Shown: positions 1 through 7,584 of the stretch, in pieces
How positions within the stretch are numbered: position 1 is the stretch's first letter
How the letters are laid out: every line of letters begins with the position of its first letter
Assembly: GCA_013153575.1 (NCBI GenBank)
Contig: JAADEE010000252.1
Location: 1-9,771 of the forward strand
Origin: Chlorobiota bacterium
GTDB lineage: Bacteria; Bacteroidota; Bacteroidia; Bacteroidales; JAADGE01
Length of the DNA stretch: 9,771 bases
Direction of reading: 5' to 3'
The notes under the pieces: generated by a model
Seen by the model: the letters and a program-made list of their open reading frames with translations, nothing else
Database searches by the model: none
Told to the model about the DNA's origin: nothing
Position numbers and translations under genes: made by a program

Positions 1-775
1 CTAAGTTGTAAAGTTTTTCATCTTCAATTTTATCGAACTTGGTTTTTGCTTTTAAAACTTTTACAACACTGTTATTATCCGGGTAATCATTTAAATCTCC
101 CATAATAATTATGTTAGGATTTACATCAGCATCAAATAAAGAATCTACTTTTCCTTTTAAAACTGATGCCGCAAACATTCTTTTCCTGTCGGTTTCTAAC
201 TGTCCACCCCAACGTGAAGGCCAATGATTTACAAAAATATGTAAAGTGTCATTGTAATTATTTGTTCCTTTTACATATAAAATATCACGTGTAGGTTTAT
301 TTGCATCAAAAGGAAATACAACTCTAACAGCTTCATAACTTATAGGATGAAATTTATCTTTTCGGTATAGCATTCCAACATCAATTCCTCTACGGTCAGG
401 CGATTCTTTATGTATAATCCTGTAATTAAAGTTTTTTAGGGCTGTTTGCTTTATTAATCTTTCAAGAACATATCTGTTTTCAATTTCGCAAAGTCCAATA
501 ACTTCAGGCAATTCCCACTGCCCTACTGCCGTAATAACTTTTGAAATATTATAAAGTTTTTTGTCAAATTTTCTTTTATTCCAATGCTTTTCACCATCGG
601 GTGTAAATGCTTCATCAATTTTTAGGGTGTCATCAAAAATATCAAAAAGATTTTCGGTATTATAAAACATAATTCTCATATCACCTCTTGGATATTCATA
701 TTCTTTAAGGGTTTGAGAATTTAAATTAAAAATAACAACTAATGCAAAAAGGTTACTAAGCAGATATTTTTTCAT
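1..775 (-). CDS. Exported endonuclease/exonuclease/phosphatase (EEP) fold protein, 3' end missing
   Basis: The gene starts at the ATG at 775 and runs off the left edge; 258 codons are visible with no stop. Residues 1-20 form a Sec signal peptide (MKK, then a hydrophobic stretch, then LNS before Gln21), so the product should be periplasmic or extracellular. The EEP (DNase I/Mg-dependent hydrolase) fold is supported by the motifs in order: MFYNTENLFD at 36-45 (metal-binding Asn39), CEIENR at 96-101 (metal-binding Glu), DVGMLYR at 132-138, VNHWPSRWGG at 182-191 (catalytic His184) and MGDLNDYP at 225-232 (Asp227, Asn229). The final Ser-Asp-His motif of the fold should lie in the missing C-terminus. 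The family includes nucleases, phosphatases and sphingomyelinases, so the substrate cannot be named; related Bacteroidetes proteins are usually annotated as nuclease-like. It lies 4 nt downstream of the small membrane protein gene and is probably cotranscribed with it. The family call is firm and the function open. Confidence 0.9.
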   Translation of the reverse strand, partial: MKKYLLSNLFALVVIFNLNSQTLKEYEYPRGDMRIMFYNTENLFDIFDDTLKIDEAFTPDGEKHWNKRKFDKKLYNISKVITAVGQWELPEVIGLCEIENRYVLERLIKQTALKNFNYRIIHKESPDRRGIDVGMLYRKDKFHPISYEAVRVVFPFDANKPTRDILYVKGTNNYNDTLHIFVNHWPSRWGGQLETDRKRMFAASVLKGKVDSLFDADVNPNIIIMGDLNDYPDNNSVVKVLKAKTKFDKIEDEKLYNL

Positions 776-779
776 AATA

Positions 780-1064
780 TTATTTTACAATTTGTTTTTT
801 CAGAAAATTAATAAAAATGGCAAGTAAAATCCATGAAACATTTAGCAATACAAAACCTAAAAAGAATTTGAATATTGCAGAATTAGTATTAAAAACATAT
901 TCTAAACTTTGCGAAAATTTATAAGTTTCAGTTTCATAGTTTAAAGAAAAATGAGTAATTATTGCCATTATAACATAAGTTAGCAAAGCTATTGCAGAAA
1001 TTGTAAATACAGTTTTAAAAACTGAAATTAACTTATTATCTATATTTTTTTTATCTTTACTCAT
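780..1064 (-). CDS. Small two-helix membrane protein, function unknown
   Basis: I do not recognise this 94-aa protein. It begins with a charged, Lys-rich stretch (MSKDKKN), followed by two hydrophobic segments at about residues 15-39 and 67-87 and a short basic C-terminus. The likely topology is both ends in the cytoplasm with a polar loop of about 27 residues (YETETY region) outside. No catalytic or metal-binding motif and no cysteine is present. I chose the ATG at 1064; an in-frame TTG at 1073 would add three residues (with Gln and Arg), but ATG is the better start and the Lys-rich N-terminus fits the inside-positive rule. The stop lies 4 nt before the EEP-fold gene, so the two are probably one transcript. 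The coding call rests on an open frame in tight operon spacing, the two well-formed transmembrane segments and the absence of a better frame on the other strand. Confidence 0.7.
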   Translation of the reverse strand: MSKDKKNIDNKLISVFKTVFTISAIALLTYVIMAIITHFSLNYETETYKFSQSLEYVFNTNSAIFKFFLGFVLLNVSWILLAIFINFLKKQIVK

Positions 1065-1070
1065 TCTTTG

Positions 1071-1078
1071 CAAATTTA
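1071..1078 (-). promoter_or_regulatory. Possible -7 box for the membrane protein / EEP gene pair
   Basis: Read on the minus strand this is TAAATTTG, an exact match to the Bacteroidetes -7 element TAnnTTTG, and it lies 6 nt before the chosen ATG at 1064. Transcription would then start at or next to the start codon, giving a nearly leaderless mRNA. I see no good TTTG -33 element at the usual distance upstream, where the sequence already overlaps the start of the divergent gene. The octamer can occur by chance in such AT-rich DNA, so this is a weak call. Confidence 0.25.
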
Positions 1079-1096
1079 ATATAAGATTTTATAAAT

Positions 1097-4000
1097 ATGA
1101 ATAAAAAAGGTATTTTCCTAAGTTTGATTATTGTTTTTATAAGTTTTCAGATAAACTTTTCTCAAACAAAAACAACTTTTTCTGCCGATAGTTTAATTTC
1201 GGAACTAAAAGTTTTCTATAAACTTAATGAAATTGATTTAACAAAAAATAAAGATGCTGCAAAAAAAGATTCTTTAATTTCAGTACTTAATTTTATTTGG
1301 GATTCTTCTGTAAATCAAGAAAATAAAAAAACTATTGTTGATATTGCCAATAAACAAGTTTCAAAACGTTTTGATAAGGATAAAACAATGTGGAACTATT
1401 TTTATAGCATAATTTTATTAAAGCAAAATCATACAAGCAACTTTAAACCTTGGCTTGAAATGATAAATAATATGATAAACTCACCTTTAATTACATCAGG
1501 TGAAACTCAAAAATTTATTAATAACATTTATAATTTATTGGGCGAAAACTATTTATCAAAAACAAATAGTGCAAAATGGAAAATTAAAGAAAATACAAAC
1601 TACAAATTTACCTATAATAAAACCGGCAAAAATTTTAACATTAATGTTCCTACAACAGAAATAGAGGCATATAGTATTGATAATGACACAATTACAATAC
1701 ATCAAACTTCAGGAGATTATAATATTTTAAAATCACTTTGGAAAGGAAAACAAGGTAAAATTACTTGGGAAAAATTTGATATTCCTGCAAGTGAAATGAA
1801 TGTTAAATTAAATAATTATAAAATAAATATGAATAAAACAGAATTTGAAATAGATTCTGTAAAATACACAAATAAAGAAATTCTTAAAAATGAAGTTTTA
1901 GGAAAAATAAAGCATAAAGCATCTTTAAGAGGTAAAAAAGAAGGTTTATATCCAATATTCAGGTCATATAAAAATGACTTCAATATAAAAGGAAAACAAA
2001 AAAACATTTACTTTATAAGTGGTGTAGAAATGAAAGGGAAAACCTTAAGGTTTGTTGGCACCGGTTCATCTCCTGCAATTGCAAAATATATTGAAGACGG
2101 AGAAACTATTATTAAAGCAAGTTCAGAAAATTTTAACTCGTTAAAAGATGTTTTAGAATCTAAACAAGCTCAAATAGTATTATATATTGGAGAAAATGAT
2201 TCAATTACTCACCCAAATGTTTCTCTAACAATAAAAGAAAATGATTTTTCATTTACCAGAAACCCTAAAGGTACAGGAAACAGACCATTTTTTAATTCTC
2301 TGCAAAAAGTAAATATTACTGTTGATAATATTTCATGGAATACAAAAGATTCATTAATAAGATTCTATTCACGATTAGGAAATGTTGCAGAATTTAAATC
2401 TTTAGATTATTTTACAAAAGCCGATTTTACAAAACAAAAAATGTATGAACAACGAAATCCTCTTTTCGACATTAAAAAATATACCCGAAAAATAGGTTCT
2501 CGAGAATTTTATGCAAATGATTACGCAAAATTTATAAAACAAAACCAAACAGGAACAGTTCACAGGCTTATGGGACTTTGGTATCAAGGATTTATTGATT
2601 ATAATCCAAAAACCAAACTTGTATATGTTAGACAAAAACTTTTTGATTACATAAAATACTTCTTTGACAAAAAAGATTATGACGTTATAAACATAATATC
2701 AAATGGAGTTGAAAGAAAACAATATGTTGGATTATTTCCTCTTGCAAATGCAACTTATGACATAAAATCAAATCAAATGGCACTTTTTGGTGTTGATGTT
2801 GTAAAATTAAATGAAAGAAAAAAAATTGGTTTTGTTCCTCACGAAGGAATGCTAATACTTGCTCAAAACAGAAATATGATATTTTCCGGAAGACTTAGAG
2901 TTGGTTTAGCCGACTTCTATGGAAATGGATTTTATTTTAACTATGATAACTACGACATAAACTTTACAAAAGCCGACTCTTTAATTTACAGAGTTTGGGA
3001 CGAAGAAATTACTGAAAAAGGTAAAACTTTAAAAGCAAAATATTTAACATCTACAATTGAACAAGTTTCAGGAACTGTTAGAATAGATGTTAAAACAAAC
3101 AAATCAGGTGCAAAAAAAATTGAACAATTCCCTAAATTTATTTGTAAAGATACATCTTATGTTTATTACGATAAAAGAAATAAACAAGGAAATGTTTACT
3201 CTCGTGAAAACTTTTATTTCATAAATTATCCATTTATGCATGACAGTTTATTGTACATGACAAAAAACAAATTAAAAATTCCGGGAAAAATGATTGCTGC
3301 CGACATTATTCCTAACTTTGAAGACACTCTTGAAGTTCAAAAAGATTATTCTTTAGGATTTATTCATGCAACTCCGGAAGGAGGACTTCCTCTTTTTAAA
3401 GGTAAAGGAACACTATCATCAAAAAACAGTGAACTACAAAGTTTTATAAAACTAAGTAACAATGGATTAGAAGCAAACGGACTTGCAAAATGGAATAACA
3501 CAACAATTGCGACTAAAGACTTTAACTTATACCCCGATTCATTAACAACACTTGCAGACGAAGTTGAAATTAGTGAATTCATTAATCCTGAAACTTATGC
3601 AGAATTTCCTGTTGTAAAAGGTAAACTAATTGAAACAAGGTGGGATGCTAAAGAAGATGTTGTTAGATATAAAACAACAGGAATTGCGGCACAAATGTAT
3701 GATGAAAAAGTTCAATTTTCAGGAGAATTTGAATTCAGACCAAAATCTTTAACAGGAAAAGGACGTGCTAAAATTGATGAAGGAACAATTTATGCCGAAA
3801 ACTTTGAATTTAACAAAAAAACATTCATATCTAACAAAGCAGATATTGACATTAAAGAAGATAACTCCGACACAAAAGACGTAGTTATTAAAAACATGAA
3901 AGCTTACATTGACACCAAAGCAAGCAAAGCTGTATTTGCTAAAATTGAAAATGAAGATTCTTATGTGAACTTTGTTAATGATGAATACATGAGTTACCCA

Positions 4001-5773
4001 TCACATCTCGTATGGCATACAGGTGAAGGGAAAATTAACATGAATTACAACATGTCTAAATTTACAAATCCTAAATTTTCTAAAGAAAAAATATTAATTG
4101 ATAGTATAGCTTTAATGAGTAGTGGATTTAACGATAATATTTTTGCACCTGCATATGGCGACTTAAAATTTGTTTCAACAAATAAAGACCAAGATTCTCT
4201 TATGTTTTTTGGAAGTAGAGCAAACTATAACACCTTAAATAAAAAAATTGTTACCAAAGACGTTCAAAAAATTATCGTTGCAGATATTGTTGTTACACCA
4301 AGTAGTGATGTTGTAATTAATGATAAAGGAGAAATGGAAAAACTTCTAAAAACAACTGTTAAAGCAAGAGGTGTACATAATATAACAGATGTTGATATTA
4401 AAATAAACAGTAGTAAGAAATATGTAGCATCTTCAGGAATTTATCAATATGAAGATATGAATAAAAAACTTCAAAATATTAATTTTGATAATATTACTTA
4501 CGATGAAAATAAAGGAGCATCAGTAGCACATGGTTTTGTTGAGCAATATGAAAAATTCACTCTTAACCCTTGGTTTGATTTTTATGGAGATGTATATTTC
4601 AATGCATCAAAAGACAGATTAAAATTTGCAGGAAATGCAAGATTAAAACATAACTGCCAATCTACACCTGCTTGGTTCCATTTCGAAACAGAAATAAATC
4701 CTGATAGCATTTACTTACCACTTGCTCCCGATTTACACTCTGATTTAGCTTCAAATCAAGGACGAGTTTTTGCAGATATTATGTCATCAAGAGATACAAT
4801 TCATATTTTTCCTGTTTTTCTTTCTGCAGATAAATATGGAACATCTGAATCAATACTTTCTTTAAGAGATAGCGGAAATTATGTTACATACAACCAAAAT
4901 AAAAACAGATATGAAATAACATCTATTGAAAAATTTAATGATAGAACACTTCCCGGAAACTATTTAGATATGAGCAGAACAAATTGCAAAGTACATGGAG
5001 AAGGTGAAATTTCATTAACAAAATCACTAAAAATTGACGATTATGGAGGTTATGGAGAAATAACTTTTGATACAAAATCAGACCAAGTTACAATGAACTT
5101 AATTAATTATTATGATTTCTTTTTCTCAAAAAAAGCATTAGATATTATAACAAAAACTATAGAAGAAAAAACTAATTTATCTACTATAAACGTTCAAAGT
5201 GATACATATAAAAAACAAATGTATGAGCTTATGGGTACTGAAACTACTAACAAAATGCTTTCTGAAATGTCGTTAAACTTAGGAAAACCTAAAAAATTCC
5301 CTGAACAACTTAATAAAACAATTGTTTTTACAAATCTTATGTTTAAATGGGACAAAGAATCTCAATCATATAAATCAATGGGAAAAATTGGAATTTCCAA
5401 CATTGGTGATAAAATTATAAACAGATACGTTAACGGTCATATTCAAATAAGAAAAAGAAAAACAGGAGATAAAGTTTATATATATCTTGAAATTAGCGAT
5501 AAAGAATGGTTCTTCTTTGTATTTTCAGGAGGTATTTTAAGGACATTCTCATCAATAAGTGAATATAACACAACAATTGCAAATCTTAAAACGAAGCATA
5601 AAAAGAAAAAAACTGATAAAGGCACATTTAATTATATGCTTACAAATTTAGAAACAAGAAATTTATTTATTTTTGAGTTTACAGGTAAGCATCCGGCTAT
5701 TGATGATTTCCAAGATACAAATGATAATTCTGATGATAATTCTGATGAAATTTATGATGAAGAAGATGAGTAA
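1097..5773 (+). CDS. Very large exported beta-rich protein of unknown function (1558 aa)
   Basis: I can assign no named domain or function. Residues 1-22 form a Sec signal peptide (MNKK, hydrophobic core, FS before Gln23); there is no lipobox cysteine and no later hydrophobic segment long enough for a membrane helix, so the mature chain of about 1536 residues should be periplasmic, outer-membrane-associated or outside. Residues about 24-155 look helical. From about 160 to 1530 the sequence is dominated by short alternating polar/hydrophobic stretches rich in Thr, Asn, Gly and Lys, typical of beta structure. Recurrent segments of the kind 'strand, turn, G-x-G, strand' occur near 598-623, 769-816, 876-905 and 1164-1182. 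A C-terminal region (about 1405-1530) with FKW at 1416-1418, an IGISNIG stretch and WFFF at 1471-1474 resembles the conserved end of long Bacteroidetes hypothetical proteins I recall. The last 23 residues hold 13 Asp/Glu. Only three cysteines are present (683, 1187, 1297). I see no type IX secretion C-terminal domain and no beta-barrel ending. Two stop codons (TAA TAA) end the frame. The ATG at 1097 is chosen because the signal peptide begins exactly there. A structural or lipid/LPS-transport role in the envelope is only a guess. Confidence 0.9.
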   Translation: MNKKGIFLSLIIVFISFQINFSQTKTTFSADSLISELKVFYKLNEIDLTKNKDAAKKDSLISVLNFIWDSSVNQENKKTIVDIANKQVSKRFDKDKTMWNYFYSIILLKQNHTSNFKPWLEMINNMINSPLITSGETQKFINNIYNLLGENYLSKTNSAKWKIKENTNYKFTYNKTGKNFNINVPTTEIEAYSIDNDTITIHQTSGDYNILKSLWKGKQGKITWEKFDIPASEMNVKLNNYKINMNKTEFEIDSVKYTNKEILKNEVLGKIKHKASLRGKKEGLYPIFRSYKNDFNIKGKQKNIYFISGVEMKGKTLRFVGTGSSPAIAKYIEDGETIIKASSENFNSLKDVLESKQAQIVLYIGENDSITHPNVSLTIKENDFSFTRNPKGTGNRPFFNSLQKVNITVDNISWNTKDSLIRFYSRLGNVAEFKSLDYFTKADFTKQKMYEQRNPLFDIKKYTRKIGSREFYANDYAKFIKQNQTGTVHRLMGLWYQGFIDYNPKTKLVYVRQKLFDYIKYFFDKKDYDVINIISNGVERKQYVGLFPLANATYDIKSNQMALFGVDVVKLNERKKIGFVPHEGMLILAQNRNMIFSGRLRVGLADFYGNGFYFNYDNYDINFTKADSLIYRVWDEEITEKGKTLKAKYLTSTIEQVSGTVRIDVKTNKSGAKKIEQFPKFICKDTSYVYYDKRNKQGNVYSRENFYFINYPFMHDSLLYMTKNKLKIPGKMIAADIIPNFEDTLEVQKDYSLGFIHATPEGGLPLFKGKGTLSSKNSELQSFIKLSNNGLEANGLAKWNNTTIATKDFNLYPDSLTTLADEVEISEFINPETYAEFPVVKGKLIETRWDAKEDVVRYKTTGIAAQMYDEKVQFSGEFEFRPKSLTGKGRAKIDEGTIYAENFEFNKKTFISNKADIDIKEDNSDTKDVVIKNMKAYIDTKASKAVFAKIENEDSYVNFVNDEYMSYPSHLVWHTGEGKINMNYNMSKFTNPKFSKEKILIDSIALMSSGFNDNIFAPAYGDLKFVSTNKDQDSLMFFGSRANYNTLNKKIVTKDVQKIIVADIVVTPSSDVVINDKGEMEKLLKTTVKARGVHNITDVDIKINSSKKYVASSGIYQYEDMNKKLQNINFDNITYDENKGASVAHGFVEQYEKFTLNPWFDFYGDVYFNASKDRLKFAGNARLKHNCQSTPAWFHFETEINPDSIYLPLAPDLHSDLASNQGRVFADIMSSRDTIHIFPVFLSADKYGTSESILSLRDSGNYVTYNQNKNRYEITSIEKFNDRTLPGNYLDMSRTNCKVHGEGEISLTKSLKIDDYGGYGEITFDTKSDQVTMNLINYYDFFFSKKALDIITKTIEEKTNLSTINVQSDTYKKQMYELMGTETTNKMLSEMSLNLGKPKKFPEQLNKTIVFTNLMFKWDKESQSYKSMGKIGISNIGDKIINRYVNGHIQIRKRKTGDKVYIYLEISDKEWFFFVFSGGILRTFSSISEYNTTIANLKTKHKKKKTDKGTFNYMLTNLETRNLFIFEFTGKHPAIDDFQDTNDNSDDNSDEIYDEEDE
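5721..5748 (+). repeat. 12-bp tandem repeat encoding an acidic Asp-Asn-Ser-Asp repeat
   Basis: The unit GATAATTCTGAT occurs twice in direct succession (5723-5734 and 5735-5746), and the 12-nt periodicity extends over 28 nt. It is in frame near the 3' end of the 1558-aa protein gene and encodes DNSD twice within the acidic tail (residues 1536-1558). Because the unit is a multiple of three, changes in copy number would lengthen or shorten the tail without shifting the frame. Confidence 0.85.
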
Positions 5774-5800
5774 TAACGTGAGTTAGATATGAAATTTATA

Positions 5801-5846
5801 ATAAAATGCTATAATAATCTAAAACTTGAATATTATAGCATTTTAT
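5801..5846. terminator. Bidirectional terminator-like inverted repeat between convergent genes
   Basis: The arms 5801-5816 (ATAAAATGCTATAATA) and 5831-5846 are perfect reverse complements: 16 bp with no mismatch around a 14-nt loop. The stem lies 27 nt after the stop of the 1558-aa protein gene and its right arm covers the stop codon (5843-5845) of the convergent FAD oxidoreductase gene. On the plus strand it runs into a T-rich stretch (TTTTATATTTTAAT); on the minus strand it is followed by TATAAATTTC. The stem is AT-rich with only two G-C pairs, so it is weaker than a classical intrinsic terminator, but length, perfection and position between converging genes argue for a shared terminator or 3'-end protecting hairpin. 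Confidence 0.7.
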
Positions 5847-7468
5847 ATTTTAATATCATTAATATCTATTTTTCCATCAACATAATCAGCTAATAGCTTA
5901 AATACTTTTTTATTTTCTTTTTGAAGAATAATTAAAAATGTATTTAATGCTGTTTTCACTGCAATAGGAACTCCACCTCCTAAATCTGCCCAATGTCCGC
6001 TAATAAATAAATTCTTAACAGGTGTTTTATAAGAAGCAACCTTATTCATCATATTTTCTTTACCCGGTTTTTGCCCCATCATTGTTCCATTTTTATTTCC
6101 GGTATACCTTAAATATGTTATTGGTGTTGCAACATCATAAAATAAAATATGTTCTTTTAAATTAGGAATAAGTTTTTCTTCTACACGATTTATAAGAATT
6201 TCTGCATACTCATCTTTTAACTTTCGATATTCTTCACTACGTATAAAATTGCCATTTTCATCTTTCTTACAATTCCAAAAATTATTATTCTCAATCCATG
6301 CAGGAATAAAAAGTGTTATTATACCTTTTCCTTCCGGAGCAAGTGTTTTATCCCTTACTGATGGAGATAAAACATGGATACCACTTGAATATGCACTTCC
6401 ATCACTTAAACTCCCCATATTATTCTCACTATCAAACAAATAAACACTCTCCTCTCCTATTCCTAAATCTTCTGCAGGACAATCAATAGCTATTGAAACT
6501 GTAACTGATGAAGAATAAATTTCGGCATTCCTAAGTTTTTCAATTTTATCAGAAGGAATAATATCTTTCCCTAACATTTTTGTATAAACAGTTTCTAAAT
6601 CGCAAGTAGCAATAACATATTTACATTTTATTTCTTTTAACTCGCCTTTATTAAGAAATTTAACCCCTTTAACTTTATTATTTTCAGTTATTATTTCCGT
6701 AACTTTTGAATTAAAGAAAACATCTCCTCCCATTTTCTTTGAAGAATTTAAAAGCCAATCTGTAAAAGCCTTGCTTCCTCCCTTTGGAGGATTCTGAAAA
6801 TTACTTGAATATGCCCAAGCAATTGGTACTAAACAAGATAACAATTCATTTTCAGCACTAAATATTTTATGAAAATTAGGATTTTTTGAATATTTATTTA
6901 AACCTTTTTTTAATCCTTCTTTTCCTTTATACTTTATATGAGGAATAAATGCCATTGCAAATTTTAGCATTTTTAATCCATAAATTGCTTTGCTAAAAAC
7001 ATTTCTTGTTTCAAGTGAACGATTTAAATTAATATAACTATCAAATGCTTTTGATATTTTAAGTGCATCTTCAAAAAACTTTTCAATCCCTTTTTTGTCT
7101 TTCGTAAATTTTGCAATTAATTCTTCTTTAAATTCATTAGGATTATTAGTAACCAAATAATCAATATCATCGTAAACAAAACGTCTTATATGTTTTTGCG
7201 TTTTTACTTTTGGAAAATCATTTCCTATAATCTTAAAAGTTTTCGTCACAAAACCTTTTTCGCCACAATCATTTAACCAATGTATTGCAGTATCAAACTT
7301 AAAACCCTTTCTTTCAAAGCCTTGCAAATAACCTCCGGCAATATTATGCATTTCAAGTACGCAAGAAGAAATCCCAAATTTACTAAACAATGCAGAAGAA
7401 GTTAAACCACTTAATCCTGCACCAATAATTACAATGTCATAAAACTCTTTAGTTTTTTTATCTTGCAT
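5843..7468 (-). CDS. FAD-dependent oxidoreductase, phytoene desaturase / carotenoid isomerase / RetSat-like
   Basis: This 541-aa protein belongs to the flavin amine-oxidase-like superfamily that includes phytoene desaturase (CrtI), carotenoid isomerase (CrtISO) and retinol saturase. The N-terminal dinucleotide-binding motif is at 12-32 (GAGLSGL at 16-22) with Glu39 placed to bind the FAD ribose and a following IAGGY at 43-47. The C-terminal FAD motif is FISGHWADLGGGVP at 488-501. A family-typical TPITYLRYTGNKNGTMMG stretch is at 448-465. Length fits the family (about 490-610 aa). There is no signal peptide; the enzyme is probably cytoplasmic and associated with the membrane face, where its polyene lipid would sit. 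The substrate cannot be read from sequence: carotenoid, flexirubin-type polyene, retinoid-like or polyprenyl lipid are all possible. The gene diverges from the UbiA prenyltransferase gene, which makes an isoprenoid substrate attractive but not shown. No other carotenoid gene (crtB, crtE) is in the window. The ATG at 7468 puts the FAD motif at the expected distance from the N-terminus. Confidence 0.9.
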   Translation of the reverse strand: MQDKKTKEFYDIVIIGAGLSGLTSSALFSKFGISSCVLEMHNIAGGYLQGFERKGFKFDTAIHWLNDCGEKGFVTKTFKIIGNDFPKVKTQKHIRRFVYDDIDYLVTNNPNEFKEELIAKFTKDKKGIEKFFEDALKISKAFDSYINLNRSLETRNVFSKAIYGLKMLKFAMAFIPHIKYKGKEGLKKGLNKYSKNPNFHKIFSAENELLSCLVPIAWAYSSNFQNPPKGGSKAFTDWLLNSSKKMGGDVFFNSKVTEIITENNKVKGVKFLNKGELKEIKCKYVIATCDLETVYTKMLGKDIIPSDKIEKLRNAEIYSSSVTVSIAIDCPAEDLGIGEESVYLFDSENNMGSLSDGSAYSSGIHVLSPSVRDKTLAPEGKGIITLFIPAWIENNNFWNCKKDENGNFIRSEEYRKLKDEYAEILINRVEEKLIPNLKEHILFYDVATPITYLRYTGNKNGTMMGQKPGKENMMNKVASYKTPVKNLFISGHWADLGGGVPIAVKTALNTFLIILQKENKKVFKLLADYVDGKIDINDIKI

Positions 7469-7584
7469 ATTTTTTATTTTTATTAAGCCTGCAATTTAAA
7501 AAATATATATTAAGCAAACTAATCAATAAGTAAATTTGAATATATTTGTAGCAGAATTAATTTTTTCAAAATAATAAAAACACT
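7469..7584. other. Divergent intergenic region, 116 nt
   Basis: This non-coding stretch lies between the start codons of the FAD oxidoreductase gene (minus) and the UbiA gene (plus) and must hold the promoters of both. It is almost pure A/T. On the plus strand it has two exact TAnnTTTG octamers 10 nt apart (7531-7538 and 7541-7548). On the minus strand the best match is TTAGTTTG at 7515-7522, one base off the -7 consensus, which would give a leader of roughly 40 nt. I see no inverted repeat strong enough to call an operator, and no riboswitch-like structure. Confidence 0.7.
7541..7548 (+). promoter_or_regulatory. Probable -7 promoter element for the UbiA-Maf transcript
   Basis: TATATTTG matches the Bacteroidetes -7 consensus TAnnTTTG exactly and lies 36 nt before the UbiA start codon, which would give a 5' leader of about 25-30 nt. 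A second exact match, TAAATTTG, lies 10 nt upstream (7531-7538) and could be an alternative -7 box. No clear TTTG -33 element is present about 20 nt further upstream, so confidence is moderate. Confidence 0.45.

Noticed and set aside
1065..1073. TTG start at 1073 for the small membrane protein
   Set aside because: An ATG three codons downstream gives a conventional Lys-rich N-terminus, and TTG would need a stronger ribosome-binding signal, which is absent.
1816..2007. Minus-strand open frame of 63 codons inside the giant protein gene
   Set aside because: It is antisense to a long, clearly coding frame, its product is a low-complexity Phe/Leu/Ile-rich string typical of antisense AT-rich DNA, and no domain or promoter supports it.
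2402..2635. Minus-strand open frame of 77 codons inside the giant protein gene
   Set aside because: Antisense shadow with Phe/Cys/Ile-rich composition and no independent coding signal.
3364..3582. Minus-strand open frame of 72 codons inside the giant protein gene
   Set aside because: Antisense shadow; Ser/Leu-rich composition mirrors the coding strand and there is no supporting context.
5400..5773. Type IX secretion C-terminal domain on the giant protein
   Set aside because: The end of the protein is an acidic tail after a basic KHKKKK stretch; the conserved beta-sandwich sorting motifs and the final Lys-rich strand of such domains are not visible.
6249..6443. Plus-strand open frame of 64 codons inside the FAD oxidoreductase gene
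   Set aside because: Antisense to a conserved enzyme, with no recognisable features.
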